From Myoxocephalus aenaeus (taxonomy: Eukaryota; Chordata; Actinopteri; Perciformes; Cottidae), in contig JBAMJR010000031.1 in the NCBI GenBank assembly GCA_038501785.1, forward strand, positions 4,843,501 to 4,907,500: a stretch of DNA of 64,000 bases. Reading direction: 5' to 3'. This document shows, piece by piece, positions 34,890 to 47,182 of the stretch. Within the stretch, counting starts at the first letter, position 1; each line of letters begins with the position of its first letter. Below the pieces are notes generated by a model. The model was not told where the DNA came from. It did no database searches and saw only the letters and a program-made list of their open reading frames with translations. The position numbers were made by a program, and so were the translations under genes.

Positions 34890-37649
34890 ACAAAAAAAAG
34901 AAGCTGAGCAAGAAAGTCCCATTCATCTCCATTATTGATCTCCAGCTTGATATTCTGTTATGGCACTATACAGGAAGAAGGCAATGTGCTGCTGTACCTC
35001 TCACCCTCATGGAGTGTCAGGGATAAAGCTTCATTACATAAGGTTGCTGGCAGGACAGGAGCTGATGCTCAGTGCCACAGAACCTGCCAACTATCCCACA
35101 GAGCACCGCACACACATTCATCATTACACGCAGACTTCCTGCATCCTAGTTTATGTCCCTATTTCTGTCGGTTCATTCATTCGTTTCTCCTCATTTAGCT
35201 AATTTCCTTCTTTCCTTGTATTATTCTCTCTTTTCATTTTTCTCTCTTTCTTTCATCCCCCCCCTCCCCTTTTCTTGTTCTCTCTGGGAAAGTGATGCAT
35301 CCTACTTTCCTCCTGCCTTTGGGATCAAGCGGAAAGCCAGGCAGAGAGAGCAGTGCTGTCTAGGGTTCTCCTCATAGACAGTATAATCCTCTTGATGTTC
35401 TGCCACTATTGTTGCAAACTGTAGAGCGGGGCACACTGTTAGAACATCCATATGTATGTGCTGGGCAAAGTATCTAAGAGCAGGAAGAAACAGCGTGCAT
35501 TAACAAAGTAATGCACAGGTATATATATATATATATATGTTTATGTCGCAAATGGCAGTAACCATTCACAAAAAGGCTTGCTGAAATACCAACAAGCTAT
35601 TCTGTGAAACATTTATTTAACCTTCAGTAAAGAGACTTCATACAGTAACTGCTTCTTCAAATGACCTTCTGATTATATCCGATCACATTCTGTATCATTC
35701 CTGTCCAATAAACCCCAGCCTGCAAGCTGTATGGTCAGACAGAGTGACCCTCATTTCTCCTCTTATGAAAATCTTCTGTTACTGTAGCTGAGGCAGAAAT
35801 TGAGTTTGTATAGATACAGATTAATGTACCATAGCTGTGCTTGTCTACTGTAGAAGTGGGTGAGGAAAAGATGAAAATGTGTGTAGATAAATCCTGCATA
35901 ACTATTGTAGAGAGAATTCTACTGCTACTTCCGTGCAGTGTGAATATGTAAAAGAAAACATAAAATAAAATGAAAAACCACATTACTAAATATTATGCAA
36001 TAAATATGGGGAAGACTGAAAATCTGACTATTTGATGTAGATTTTTTTTTTTTTAAGTGTGTTGAAATGATTAATGAGAGGATCGCAGAGATAAGTTTAG
36101 ACTGTTGTAAATATGGCACTTTGGAAGCCAAAGTGGAGCACTCCTGTCGAAACCTCTTAGATGTAACATTACAGTCATCCCTTCAGGATTTTGGGGCTGC
36201 ACCCACAGTCTGAAATGGAAGGGTGACTGGTCTACAAGAGAGGCGATATTGAGACGGTGGATTGGTTTGACTGGGCGGATAAGGCCATATTTATATCAGA
36301 GATATTTTACAGGAGGAGAAAGAGAGAGATGACCGGGAGAGAGAAAAGGGAGGAGGAAAGTTGGGGAGAAGGAGGTGGGAGAGAGGAATTCAGAACTGAA
36401 GGAGCGTGAGAAGGACTGAGAGATGGATAGAAGGACAAAAATAGCCCTGTGTGGCCATGCTATTCACTTTCATTTTCCATGTCCCAATATCCAATTTACA
36501 GCCACACACATGCAGATACATATGCACACATCTCGTTATAATGTCTCTCGCATACTCAACGCTACACAATATTACACTCACACACACAGATGCACAAATA
36601 TACATTTAAAAGCAAACACTCACACACAATATAATTTACCTTTGGGATACATACACAAAGGAAGAAAGAAACATGGGCACACCTTTGCATACACACAGAG
36701 AGTACAAGAGGGATAAGCATAGAGATAAATGCTGAGGTGCAGGGAAGGAAAGATGGAGGGAAAGAGAAATGGAGAGGACAATTTGCATACACGTGGTCTT
36801 AATTCCTATGAATAGCAACACAAGGGAATCCAGCCTATTTTTCACTAGATGTGAAGTTTGAGGCTTAATATTATGACTGATCTTCAAAGACCCTTCATGC
36901 TTTTCATGAAGCACATGCATGTACGAGGGTGTCTGTGTGTGCCCACGAGTGCATGTGTGTTTCATTTCAGCGGAGGGAAACACCCTTATGCCTCCACTGG
37001 GTACAGACTCCTTATCCATTTTGCAAGCAATGGTATTTACTTCTATTAGTATCATGACAACTCTAAGCCAGAGAAGAAGCAGGCTAATCACACTCACACA
37101 ATAAAACAGCATTGTCTCCATGGTTTACCTGTTGAAGGTGCTTGCATGTGTGTGCTTGTGTGTGGGGATGTTCTATTGTATGTGTGGGCTTGATATTTGG
37201 CTGAATGTGTGTATTTATTTTGGGCTTCTCGTGTGTCTGTGTGTTGATGCTTGAGTGCAGGCACAGGGAAACACTTTAGAGGAGGCAAGCGGGGGAGCTA
37301 AAACTGCCCCTGCATGATTTAAGATGCCAGCACTTACAGCTAATGACCTGAGTGAGATCACTGACACTGAAACAACACACTGTACGAGCTGCAGCAAATA
37401 GTATTGGTAGGGACATGGATATAGACTGAACGACAGTTGTTGACAAAGAGCGAACAAAAGAGGGAACAAGAGATCGATTACTGTATAGTGAAAGAGCAAC
37501 GTGACGGAGAAAAACTTGACTACAAATTGTTTACAGGAAGGAAACATACAGCATATCACTATGCAACTGGACAACAACAAAAAACATCCGAACTGGAGGA
37601 ATTTTGTGAATCAATTTCCTTTCTTTGAATATGTTTCAACAGAACAATG

Positions 37650-37928
37650 TTAAACGGATAGTTGAACATTTTGAGAAATACTAAATAAACAGCTAGCCCA
37701 CCTTATTTGACTAACGCAAACCGAATTGTAAGAATGACCAGGATGAGGTTTTACGGGGATTTCCGCGCTTGAACTATTTGAGAGGATTCCTGGAGCCTTG
37801 TCATCACCATGAAGTTGCAAGACATCTGAGACTTTATGCTAAACGAGCTGAGCTAATCAAGCCCTTGCTCCTGCTTGGCGTTGCTATTATCAAAGGTGTA
37901 TTCACAAAATGTTAAACTATTCCTTTAA
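37650..37928. mobile_element. Teleost MITE with TTAA termini, 279 bp
   Basis: The left end TTAAACGGATAGTTGAACAT and right end (reading inward TTAAAGGAATAGTTTAACAT) are inverted repeats with few mismatches. Both finish in TTAA, which suggests a piggyBac-type MITE. The wording 'gttgaacattttgagaaatac' matches an abundant teleost repeat. No coding capacity. Confidence 0.75.
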
Positions 37929-39642
37929 ATATGGCAACTGCTCTCAAGCAGGAATTGAAGGTGCTTCACCAAACATCTTTGATCAGAACAGATATAATAA
38001 GTGTAATGTGATTGAGTAAGATGATAACAGTTTTAAGTATGAATAGTGTCGTTGTTCTTGATCAATAGAGAGAATATGAGACAGAGATGGTACTTGAAAT
38101 TGATATTCCCAGATGCTGAAGCAGAGGGAAACATTGAAAGGAACAGATACAAAAGGTACAGATTGAGAGAGATGATGAAATGAGACATTACATAAGGGAG
38201 GATAGGCAGGGAAAGAGTGCTCTGTTTTAACGCTCTCTTAGATCAAAGCATTTTGCTAAAAGAATCTTCCTGTCATAAAGAATCATATTCTTTTCCAATG
38301 CACATATTTAAAAATAAATAAATATTCCTATTCATTTAGCCGTCACAGTGCAACGACAAGGTGCAAGATATGCTATAGAGAATACATAATTAGCAAGTGA
38401 CCAACCACAAAGCTCACTATGCATCTTTTTGCAAAGAAAACGTTTTATGTTCAATGTAATGTTGAAATTCAATAATACTCTTAACAATGATAAATGCATA
38501 CACTACAAATCTGAGGTAGAAACAACCATATGTGAAGTCAACCCAATACAAACTAATAAAAACAAAGTGTTTTTATTGATGTCTTAAAATGATAAAAGAC
38601 CAAACTACAGAAACTGTTTATACAACAGATCCCGTTGTGTGCAGCTCCAAAAGTTTGATCTCCTCCAGGGCTGAGGAAAATATATTAAATCAGCAATATG
38701 CAAAGAGTGAAAAAAATATTCAATCTTCGCAGTCTGTCTTCTTCGCCTGATGGCACCTCAATGTGAGATTAGGTGTGAGAAATAAGAATTCTCTACCAGG
38801 CTTTTGGGGCATTGAACTGGGTCCTCAAACAGTGCAGCCTAATATGCTGCAACCAGAAGCTTGCATGCCGTTTATAATAGGTTCAAATCTGGAGAAGCTA
38901 TATCATGACTCAGGCTTTCATACACACACACACAAAGACACACACCACAATTACCAAGGCCATATCAATTATTTATACTACCACATGCTCAGACATCCAC
39001 AGACGGGCATGCCTACGCGTCCTTTGAGTCTCATGAGTTTGTCTGAGCTTTAAACAGGCAACTGTCTATCAGTACAGAGTCCAGTCTGTAATTTGATGTC
39101 ACATACACTGAAACACAAACACATGCTATTTAATTCTACAGCCACTGTATTATAGCTATCAACTACTCTACTGTAATTTTAAAAAGCTGAGCAAAGAAAA
39201 CAATGATTATTCTCAAAGAGTCCAAATCTACACATTTGGTCTTGACAGCACATTTACTGTTAGTAAAACATCATGGGAAGAGCCATAGAAAATTATCCCT
39301 GCTATAAGTTGTTACACCATATGATATCACTACTATAAGTTATTACACCATTTGATGACTTTTGTCTCTGAAGCTATTTCAATCGTAAAGCTACAGTACA
39401 ACTATGAATAGTACAGTTTAAATGATAAGTCCATTAATTAAATAAAAAAAAATTAAAAAAAGATTAACACATTTTGCTATGAATTCTTCACAATAAAAGT
39501 CGCCTGTTGTTTAGTTACTTAAATACTTTTATTTTAAAGCAGGAAAATAACATAACATGTTCAACATTGATTGCAGTGAATACAAAATAAAAAATCTCAC
39601 TGTGTTTTCAGCATTGTAGCTTTAATTCTAAGAGGCCGTGCC

Positions 39643-39663
39643 GCTGCTGTCCATGGTGCTAAT
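39643..39663 (-). promoter_or_regulatory. RE1/NRSE-like site (REST binding) in the trpm3 intron
   Basis: The minus strand has TTAGCACCATGGACAGCAGC within the 21-bp window. The canonical site has TCAGCACC, a two-base gap and GGACAGCGCC. The central block AGCACCATGGACAGC agrees completely, and I count 17 of 21 positions overall. REST represses neuronal genes in non-neural cells, so a site in a neural channel gene is plausible. The adjoining 39660-39850 segment is rich in TAAT/CAATTA-like motifs. Confidence 0.6.
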
Positions 39664-40234
39664 TTTGAAGCCCCAACTAATCTGGCTGCCGTTCACCACA
39701 CTGATTGGCTGGCTTCAGTTCAATATGGATTACAGCTTGATTGATTGCACACGTCTCAGTAACAATACGGCTTCAGATCTCATATTATTAGAGAGCCTCT
39801 AATTTTAGTCTCTTAGCTTGGGATGCAATTTGAACCCTTTTCCCATCCTCCCCTCACACTTCAGCGTGCCATGTCATTATTTTAACAGCCTTGCCAATTT
39901 TATGTGAGTGTGATTAAATGGAAATGCATTGATTAGTTGATTAATGTATTTATTCTTGACCCATTAATCAGATGTCAATTTCCTTCCAAGGATCCGTGCA
40001 TATGAATATGCCATAATACACAAAAGACAACCACAACCAGCAAGTCCTGATGCAAATACAGACACACACAATCCAACATTCTTTGTGAAATAGCCTCATT
40101 CCCTATCCTAGCCCACACTGCAACAGAACAGTAACACTTAAATATAATTAAAGTAATTCATTAAGCTGGTCCTGCATCTTATATACTGCACTTATATACT
40201 TTGATTCTAGTTAGACTTTTACATTTTATGGAGT

Positions 40235-40455
40235 TTTAAACGAGTAACTTTAAGCTTTACAGAAATGTGTAAACAACACATTGCGGTGTACTGTACGTCA
40301 TAGCCAGGTAAAGCTGTTTCCCCCTGTTTCAAGTCTTTATGCTAAGCTTAGGTGACCTGCGCCCAGCTCCAGCTCAATATTTTTCTGCCAGAAATGAGAG
40401 TGGTATTGATCTTCACATCTAAGTCTTGGCAAGAAAGCAAATAAACCTATTTTCA
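40235..40455. mobile_element. Fragment of the abundant teleost 'GTTTCCCCCTGTTTC' MITE
   Basis: Phrases 'aaagctgtttccccctgttt', 'agtctttatgctaagct', 'atgagagtggtattgatctt' and 'ggcaagaaagcaaataa' recall a very common fish repeat, whose termini resemble those of the element at 37650. Both ends are degraded here. Confidence 0.65.
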
Positions 40456-40941
40456 ATTACGCTTATATTACACTTATTCTAGCTTTATTGTTTTTCCTCA
40501 TGATGTGCTACTTCCTACCAGTTTGACCTATATTCTTATAAACCGTGTCTACAACCAAATGTAACGTGGGTTTAAAGAAACATGCCATTGCATAAAGCTG
40601 CACATAAAACCCAACAGGTACAAACCCATGCACAAACCTATGTAACCATACATTGAACCCAAGCAACCAATACACACATACACAATACAAACGCTCCAAA
40701 TACCAATGTACTTTCTACATCAGTATATAGTGTTCATAAGGCATATCAGGGGGATTCAGGTCTGTCCTTGTCTATAATTGAATATCCCTCCGTCACCAGC
40801 ATACAATTCCCACTGACAGTTTACAGGTCAAAGGTCTGTATTCAGAGTTCATAACTCTACTGCTGATGTCATGTATGCTGCTACGCTGACTACAAGATGG
40901 GAGCTGTGGCTGGATGGATATGGAATTTGCATTTGTATGCA

Positions 40942-40944
<3 letters not shown>

Positions 40945-41037
<93 letters not shown>

Positions 41038-41040
41038 CGC
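40945..41040. repeat. (TG)n microsatellite ending in (CG)n
   Basis: About 42 TG units, then six GC units. TG followed by alternating GC is a strong Z-DNA-forming sequence. Confidence 0.96.
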
Positions 41041-44000
41041 CACGGATGTTTGTTCACTATATGGGAGAAATGTCCACAGTGAAAGCCAGAAGTGGTTCAC
41101 CAAATTATATGTTTCTTCAGCATGATTCAGCAGCTGAATGGTACGTGTAATCATTCTGTACAACCTGTTGCGATAATTCACGACAAATGCATTGAGAAAC
41201 AAAGAGTACAAACAGCATAACGACACATTGTTTCCTCAAGCTGATATTTTTGAAAGCTAAAAGATGAATATGGACACAGCGCGTTTCACTTCCCATAGTG
41301 TTGAGCGGAGGCATGCCAAATAGGAAATATAAAGTCTTTGTGTGTCTGAATAAAGGAATGAGGTGTTAATTGGCAGCTTATGTTCTCGTTTTGGCTCATT
41401 AGTGAGATACTGTGTTAATTGAAATCTCATAAATGCGGTATTTGCTGGTTAATTGAGACATAAACAAGCAAGCTTTGAGACATCCTGTGACTTTGAGGTC
41501 TGGTCACACAGAAAAGAAGAAAGAGAAAGAGTAAGAGAAAGAGGAAAGGACCTTCCCTCAGGCATGTGTGTGTGTGTGTGACAACATGCTGGTTCTTCCA
41601 TTTTCATGCAACACTCAAGTAGCATTTGTTCTCAACACTTTGGGATCTGTCAGTAAGTCTGTAACCAAAAGGAAAAAAATGTGTGGGTATTTTGGGAAAT
41701 ACAAGTTTGACCTCCAATTCACTGTAAAATATAAGCAAACAGTATGCTTATTTATTGAATGGGCAGCGAGTTGTCTTGTGCTTGTACTGCACAGTTCCCC
41801 TGTCATAATGTTTTGTGTTTTGTACATGTGAATAGTTTTTTTGTGTTGTTTTACCAATTGGGGTTTGTAATTAATTGTTTCGTTTGTGGCTACTTTGGTT
41901 TTTGTAATGTGAGTAACATGTTATGTGACTATGCGTTTATGTTTACATGTACAGACTACCAACAGTACAGGATACCACCTATTGGAACAACATTATTGAG
42001 AGCAACACATCATCATTTTGGGGATTTATGTGCACCTCTCCTGCATAAATAAACTCGATGACAACAAAATGGAAACAAAGATCCTAATGTAACGTGTGTA
42101 TTATGGGTGTCATTATTGTGCAACATGGCACATTTAATCAGATAATAACCGGTTTCTGAGAGCTTGGAAATTGGAACAATCCCGGTTGTCCCAATCTTAA
42201 TTATTTATCAGAATGTTTAAATGATGCATAACATACAGAGGGAGTCTAATACAAAGACTCTTTAGCTGCTCCAACAATCACGTTACATCTGATTAAACAG
42301 ACACTTATCGACCTGGTGATTACAGCATAGTAGTGTATTACACTCTTTGGTCAGTTGGCTGATGTACTGGTGCAACATCTACATCATATAAAGGACCCCA
42401 ATCCCACTCCCTAACATAGACAATACAATATAATAACATCTTTTTTTTTTTTTTTTAAGTTCTGTTCTCATATAATATAAATATGCTGGATAAAAATATG
42501 TTATATAGATACTAAAAGAGTACTTTTGTATGGGAACAAGGAGCCCACCTATGTCAAACTCTAAACTGTCAAAATGTTTTTAAGTTAGTTTCATGTGCTG
42601 AAATCTACTGTATCCATCTACCTTACTGTATCTACCATCAATACAAAAATGTGTGGTGCCACCTACGGGTGACAGATTATACTTTACTCCTTGGTATACT
42701 GTATATTGTGTGTGTCAGAATTCACATTAAAAACAGGAGACCTTTACAAATAGCATTATGTTAGATTGGTGTGTAGGATGAACTCCCATGCATATTCACT
42801 CCTCGCAGCCAAACTAGATGATATAAAGCACTGCAACAGTGTATCTTTTTATGTAACAGAAAATGTATTTTTAGCATTAGAGAGATTTTTTTTTTTTTTT
42901 TTTAGCAGCAACATCCCGTCCCCCATATATTTTGCATAAGATGGAGTGTTATCTATGCTTCATGATTATGGGATGCAATGGAATGAAAAAGAAAGAAAGA
43001 GAGAGAGAGACAAAAAGAAGAGAGGACATTGTATCAACAAGAGAAAGAGGCAGAGGCAGAAGATGAAAGCGAGAAAGACAGACAGACACGACTGTGAAAA
43101 AATGCAGAGACAAGCGAGGGAGGGCAGAAAATGAACGACTTCATGAAGAAAACCAAATAAAGGATTATTACTGTATTCACTGTATGCAGCATTTTCTTTA
43201 CACAATGACTGCACAGCACTGCAGAAGTATTAACCCGTCTGATTTCCTAAAAGGGTGAGGAAATGTGTCATATAATCCAATTGAAGATGATAGAGAAGAG
43301 GCAGTTAAGACAACTTAATAGAGTATGATGATCAAAAGTGAGACTTCAAAAAAGCACAAAATGTTGAATATTTGAGAGGCTGTCACCTTTATAATCCAAA
43401 GAAAAGACAGGGGTTTTGGTAAATATATTCATGTAAAGAAGTATTAGAGTTGCCAAGAGAGGATGAAAGAATATAGATTTTCTATTTCCGATTCTCTGTC
43501 CAATACTGTTTCCCTGTTTCACACTTTAGCCCACTGAGTCCACACAAAACCCCAGGCTTAAACTTGTAAAAAATCTCAGCTGTCAACATGGCAAATATGT
43601 AAACATTTCAGGAGCAAGACACAAGCTCCAACAGAAATACATTGTGATTAAATCTCCAATTGTTCTTAAGTTTGGAGAAAAGAGCACAGAGATCGACCAG
43701 CTGTGTGACTTAAGGACGTTTCTAGGTGGCCTTTTGGCACATGGACCAGAGTGAAACTCCAGTGTGCTTTATCTTCTTTTTTTAGGAGTGCTGGCTCAGG
43801 GAACCCCCCTGTCTAATAGGGACATTAGTCTTCTGTGAAGTGGCATTTGACCAAATGCTTGCCATTTTAAAAGGTCAGTGGGAAGCTGTTGTGATTAATT
43901 CAATTACTTGTTGAGCAGTCATATCAGTACAAACCTGATTCATTGTCAGTTTGGGATCATTAATAAAACTGATTTAGTATAGCGCTACCACCCGTGCAGA

Positions 44001-44229
44001 CAAAAACAAGTATTTAGGAAATTAAACAAATCTGCATTTTGTCAACTGGACAGCAAATCATCCTCATTAAAGACATCTTGTAAATCCAATAAGACTAAAG
44101 TCCACTCAAACTGACACAGAACTCGACAATATTTAGCTTTGAGCTGAACTGAAAGACATGCAGGCACATATAACACTAGACAGAAACTCGAGCAAATCAA
44201 CATCTTGACACCAAGGTTGCGCTAAAAGG

Positions 44230-44425
44230 CACACACAAAGTCATGTTTTCATAACTTTTGGGGACATTACTTTGATTTACAATAATTATAAGAGATTTAC
44301 CCTCACAGTTCCAGCCTAATCCTAAACCTTAGAATAACCTTAACCTTAGTGGGGACGTGCATTTTGTCCCCAAAAAGTCCCAATAATGTCATAATGTGAA
44401 TTTATGTCCTGCACACGCACGCGGT
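44230..44425. repeat. Dispersed teleost repeat ('TTTTGGGGACATTAC' type)
   Basis: Contains ATAACTTTTGGGGACATTAC, then 'cctaatcctaaacctta', 'ccttagtggggac' and 'cattttgtccccaaaa'. I remember this text as a common interspersed fish repeat of unknown class. The GGGGAC ... GTCCCC pairs form imperfect inverted repeats. Confidence 0.5.
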
Positions 44426-45770
44426 CAACTTAAGGATAACAGAGGTGGGCGAAGAAGATGGTGAAAGTGGTAACAGTTTTATTGATAAAAGAACCACTGT
44501 CTGGAGGCAGCAGCATGTGTGTTTGTTTGTTTGTTTGTGTAAGATTAGATTGCATTATCCTTCAGGAGACACTTGACAAGGTGGTAGAACTTAAACGATG
44601 TAGACGGTAACACTTCTTGGTGTTATCCATACTTTTCGCAACTGTTTCTCCCACTCTGAGCAAACCACAGGGTTCAAATCACACGCTCACACACCAGTGC
44701 TTGCAGGGTACGTATCTGCTGCAACGACAACTGTGCCTGTAGCTCTGCTTTATAAATGCACAAACTCGAACATAGAAAGGCATGTGCACAGACACAAGGA
44801 CACACATGCAGAAACACGCACACACACACACAATCTGTCCAACAAACCTGTCCAAGGAAGACACAAAACATCACTGACAGCCTATAAATTGTAGTCACAC
44901 TCAGATGCACACACAACATAAGTATGCCGCGAGCAGCAGCAGGCAATAAATTAGAAGGACATGGGAGGAAAGTGCTTGTCGTGCAGAAATTTCCAACTAT
45001 AATAATTATTACATTCATTTTACAGTGACGGCCTGTTTCCCTTGAAGGATTCACAAACTGAAGACACAGTTTAAGGGCCCATAATCCCCTCAAGCTCCAT
45101 CCTTGGTGCAAATAGAAGCACTGACATTACAACTGGAAGACTTTGACCTCAAAATGAAAAGTCAACTATTCAACCTTCAAAAGCAGTGACAATCAATCAA
45201 AATAGTCATTCTGAAGGTCCATCCTGAACAAAAATTATATTTTACACTATCAATATTTTAAAAGTATTTTTTTTATTAATTTCAACAAGTATCTCCTGAG
45301 GTGAACAAAAGAGACAACACTGTGGTAAGGACTCAATCTGGAGCTGCTGAGTAACCGGTCCTTGGACACAGAGGCAGTATGGAATGGGGACATTTTCTAT
45401 TGCACAGCTGGGACCCCTAAAGTTAAATAAAAAATATTTTAGTATAGTCCCACAGAGGGCATCATTTATTCAGTGGTAATGCACTAAATCCAAAAGGTCC
45501 GACTTGATTCCTTAATAAATTCAAGTCTTGGGAAGCATATCAATTCAGTTTAACTTTTTGAGGGACAACATGTTTATAACCTTTGATTAACCTATGATTT
45601 AGAAATGTTATCTCCTTATTTTTGCATTACCTTTACAGCACTGTGGGGTGATCTGAAATACTAAACACCCACATGCAGAACACTAACAAAACTGTATCAT
45701 CACGTATAGATCCACAGTAATCGCATCCACATGTTAACAACCACACAATGTACATCCTCAGACTCTCTCA

Positions 45771-45773
<3 letters not shown>

Positions 45774-45812
<39 letters not shown>
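45774..45812. repeat. (CA)n microsatellite
   Basis: About 19 CA units. Confidence 0.95.
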
Positions 45813-45816
<4 letters not shown>

Positions 45817-46952
45817 TGCCCATTCAATTAAGGATTACAGTGATACTCATTTAACCAGGCTATACAAATGCAAATGGCTGACATGTGAGCCCGGGTGCTC
45901 TAGTTGTGTGCTTCAGCATCACAGCGACACTGTTCTGTGAGACACTTTGATAAAGCCAGATCAAAGGAGTGGGGAGAAGAGGCATTCAAGACCTCCAACA
46001 ATAGCTCTCCTTAAACAGTGCCAGTAATTGGAAAAGCACATTCATAAATAAAGATGAGATTTTAGGCTACAAATATATGTAAACAAGCCCTTTAAATGCA
46101 CTTAACTGAGTCTATAAAACACACATTATATTACACACCTCCGCTCTGGTGATGAGAAGAAAATGTGTGGTTTGCCAACTTAACCTGGCTACTTCTAACA
46201 AAATACACAACCCAACACAAGGTTTCACATTGAGCTGCATTGTTGAATTCACTTTAATTCCCGTCTCCTGGGATTTGATGTTGCACATCCACCTCTTTCC
46301 TAAATCTCCTCAGTCTCTGTCTGCCATGTCCAATTCAGCATTTCTGCTCACCCATCCCTACAAAGCCTCTCTTCCCTTATATTCTGCCTGTCATTCACCT
46401 TTCGCTTTGTTTCTTCACCTTCACCCTTTGTGCAACCCTCCTGCTATCTCTAACACTGGACCCCTGTAATCCACACTTGCCCTCTGATTTCTTTCCATAT
46501 CTTGTCATCAATGTCTTGTCCTCTCCCTTCCTTCATTTTCCCCTTGCTCTCAATCATTTATAAATCTTTGCCTTTTCTCTTTCAGCACACTTTTTGCCAC
46601 TGCTTCTTCAATTTCTCTGTCTCACTCTCTGTGTGCATCTCTTTAACATCATGCTCACGCTTTTCCCGCCTCCATTTTTTTCCTCCCCTCTTTGCGCATC
46701 CCCATACTTCCAAAGCTTTGTGCAGTTTTGCCACACTTAAATTTTTGACTACATCCTTCCCTCTATCCCCTCTTGAAGCCTGCCTTACATCCACTGGGTC
46801 ATGCACTAAGTATATTTAAAGGAAGCCAGCGTTGTGGCGTTGTGGCATTTTGCATCCTAACACCTCCTTCTACTTATCCTTCCTTTGGAAAGTGGCAGGA
46901 TAGCAGAAAGGCTGCCTGACATATATCACTATCTTCCCCTGTGCTCTTTTAC

Positions 46953-47042
46953 CTTTAGCAGGCGTACAGATGGCAGGAAGGCAGCATGGCACAGTTTTCT
47001 GATGGTCCAGTTGAGTGGCCGTGGTGCATCCAGCTGGTTCAT
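46953..47042 (-). CDS. trpm3: TRPM3 channel, amino-terminal coding exon
   Basis: Seen: on the minus strand an ATG at 47042-47040 opens a 30-codon frame beginning [12 protein letters not shown], with [12 protein letters not shown] further on, and ending ...RLLK exactly at a GTAAAAG splice donor (46952 downward). The intron would be phase 0. The ATG has A at -3, and an in-frame TGA lies five codons upstream, so this Met is the likely start. Known: TRPM3 is a plasma-membrane, Ca2+-permeable melastatin TRP channel (neurosteroid- and heat-sensitive) found in neurons, eye and other tissues. Some vertebrate isoforms begin with a segment nearly identical to this one, ahead of the large cytosolic melastatin homology region; the paralogue TRPM1 begins differently. 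Inference: this is the first coding exon of such an isoform. The following exons were not found in the window and should lie left of position 1. The exon is too short to stand out as an ORF. Residue 4 is Leu where I recall Ala in mammals. Confidence 0.9.
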
Positions 47043-47182
47043 GGTGCCCACTCTTCACGGTGCGGCCACTGGTGCCCGGCGGCTTTTCCCGGGACCAGGA
47101 TCAGTGCTGCCCCACTAGGGGGGCAAAAATGGGAGAGGATCTCCAACTCCAACAGCCGAAAAGCACGCAAGTCCCAGGGCAT
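47039..47182 (-). other. Upstream ORF overlapping the trpm3 start codon (ATGA)
   Basis: On the minus strand an ATG at 47182-47180 opens a 47-codon frame beginning MPWDLRAF and ending EEWAP. Its TGA (47041-47039) shares bases with the trpm3 ATG (47042-47040). An overlapping stop/start can allow reinitiation or can repress the main frame. The peptide resembles no family I know. It is only relevant if this part of the leader stays in the mRNA, because a candidate leader intron (47115-47248) would remove its start codon. Longer versions of this frame would need non-ATG starts. Confidence 0.4.

Larger units (their letters stand above)
27521..37640. other. Presumed trpm3 intron; simple repeats and candidate regulatory DNA
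   Basis: Holds a MITE (27634-27957), a CA repeat (30057-30143), a poly(C) run (34869-34889), a short AT repeat (35520-35538) and GA-rich text (36310-36425). A 19-bp duplication (ctacacctgagatactcaa) occurs at about 28679 and 28702. Segments at 31925-32095 and 33160-33345 look compositionally unlike their surroundings and have TAATTA-type motifs; they could be conserved non-coding elements. No exon recognised. Confidence 0.45.
37931..46952. other. Presumed trpm3 intron adjoining the coding exon
   Basis: Contains a 31-bp duplication (39302 and 39333), the REST-like site (39643-39663), a MITE fragment (40235-40455), TG and CA repeats, a GA-rich block (42975-43135), a dispersed teleost repeat (44230-44425), poly(T) runs near 42440 and 42885, and a pyrimidine-rich stretch (46290-46800). 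The trpm3 splice donor is at its right edge. No further exon recognised. Confidence 0.5.

Noticed and set aside
42946..43134. Lys/Arg/Glu-rich 62-residue frame
   Set aside because: Low-complexity translation of a GA-rich tract with no domain and no splice context.
46870..47058. 62-residue minus-strand frame overlapping the trpm3 exon
   Set aside because: Shadow in another frame of the real 30-codon trpm3 exon; it crosses the splice donor.
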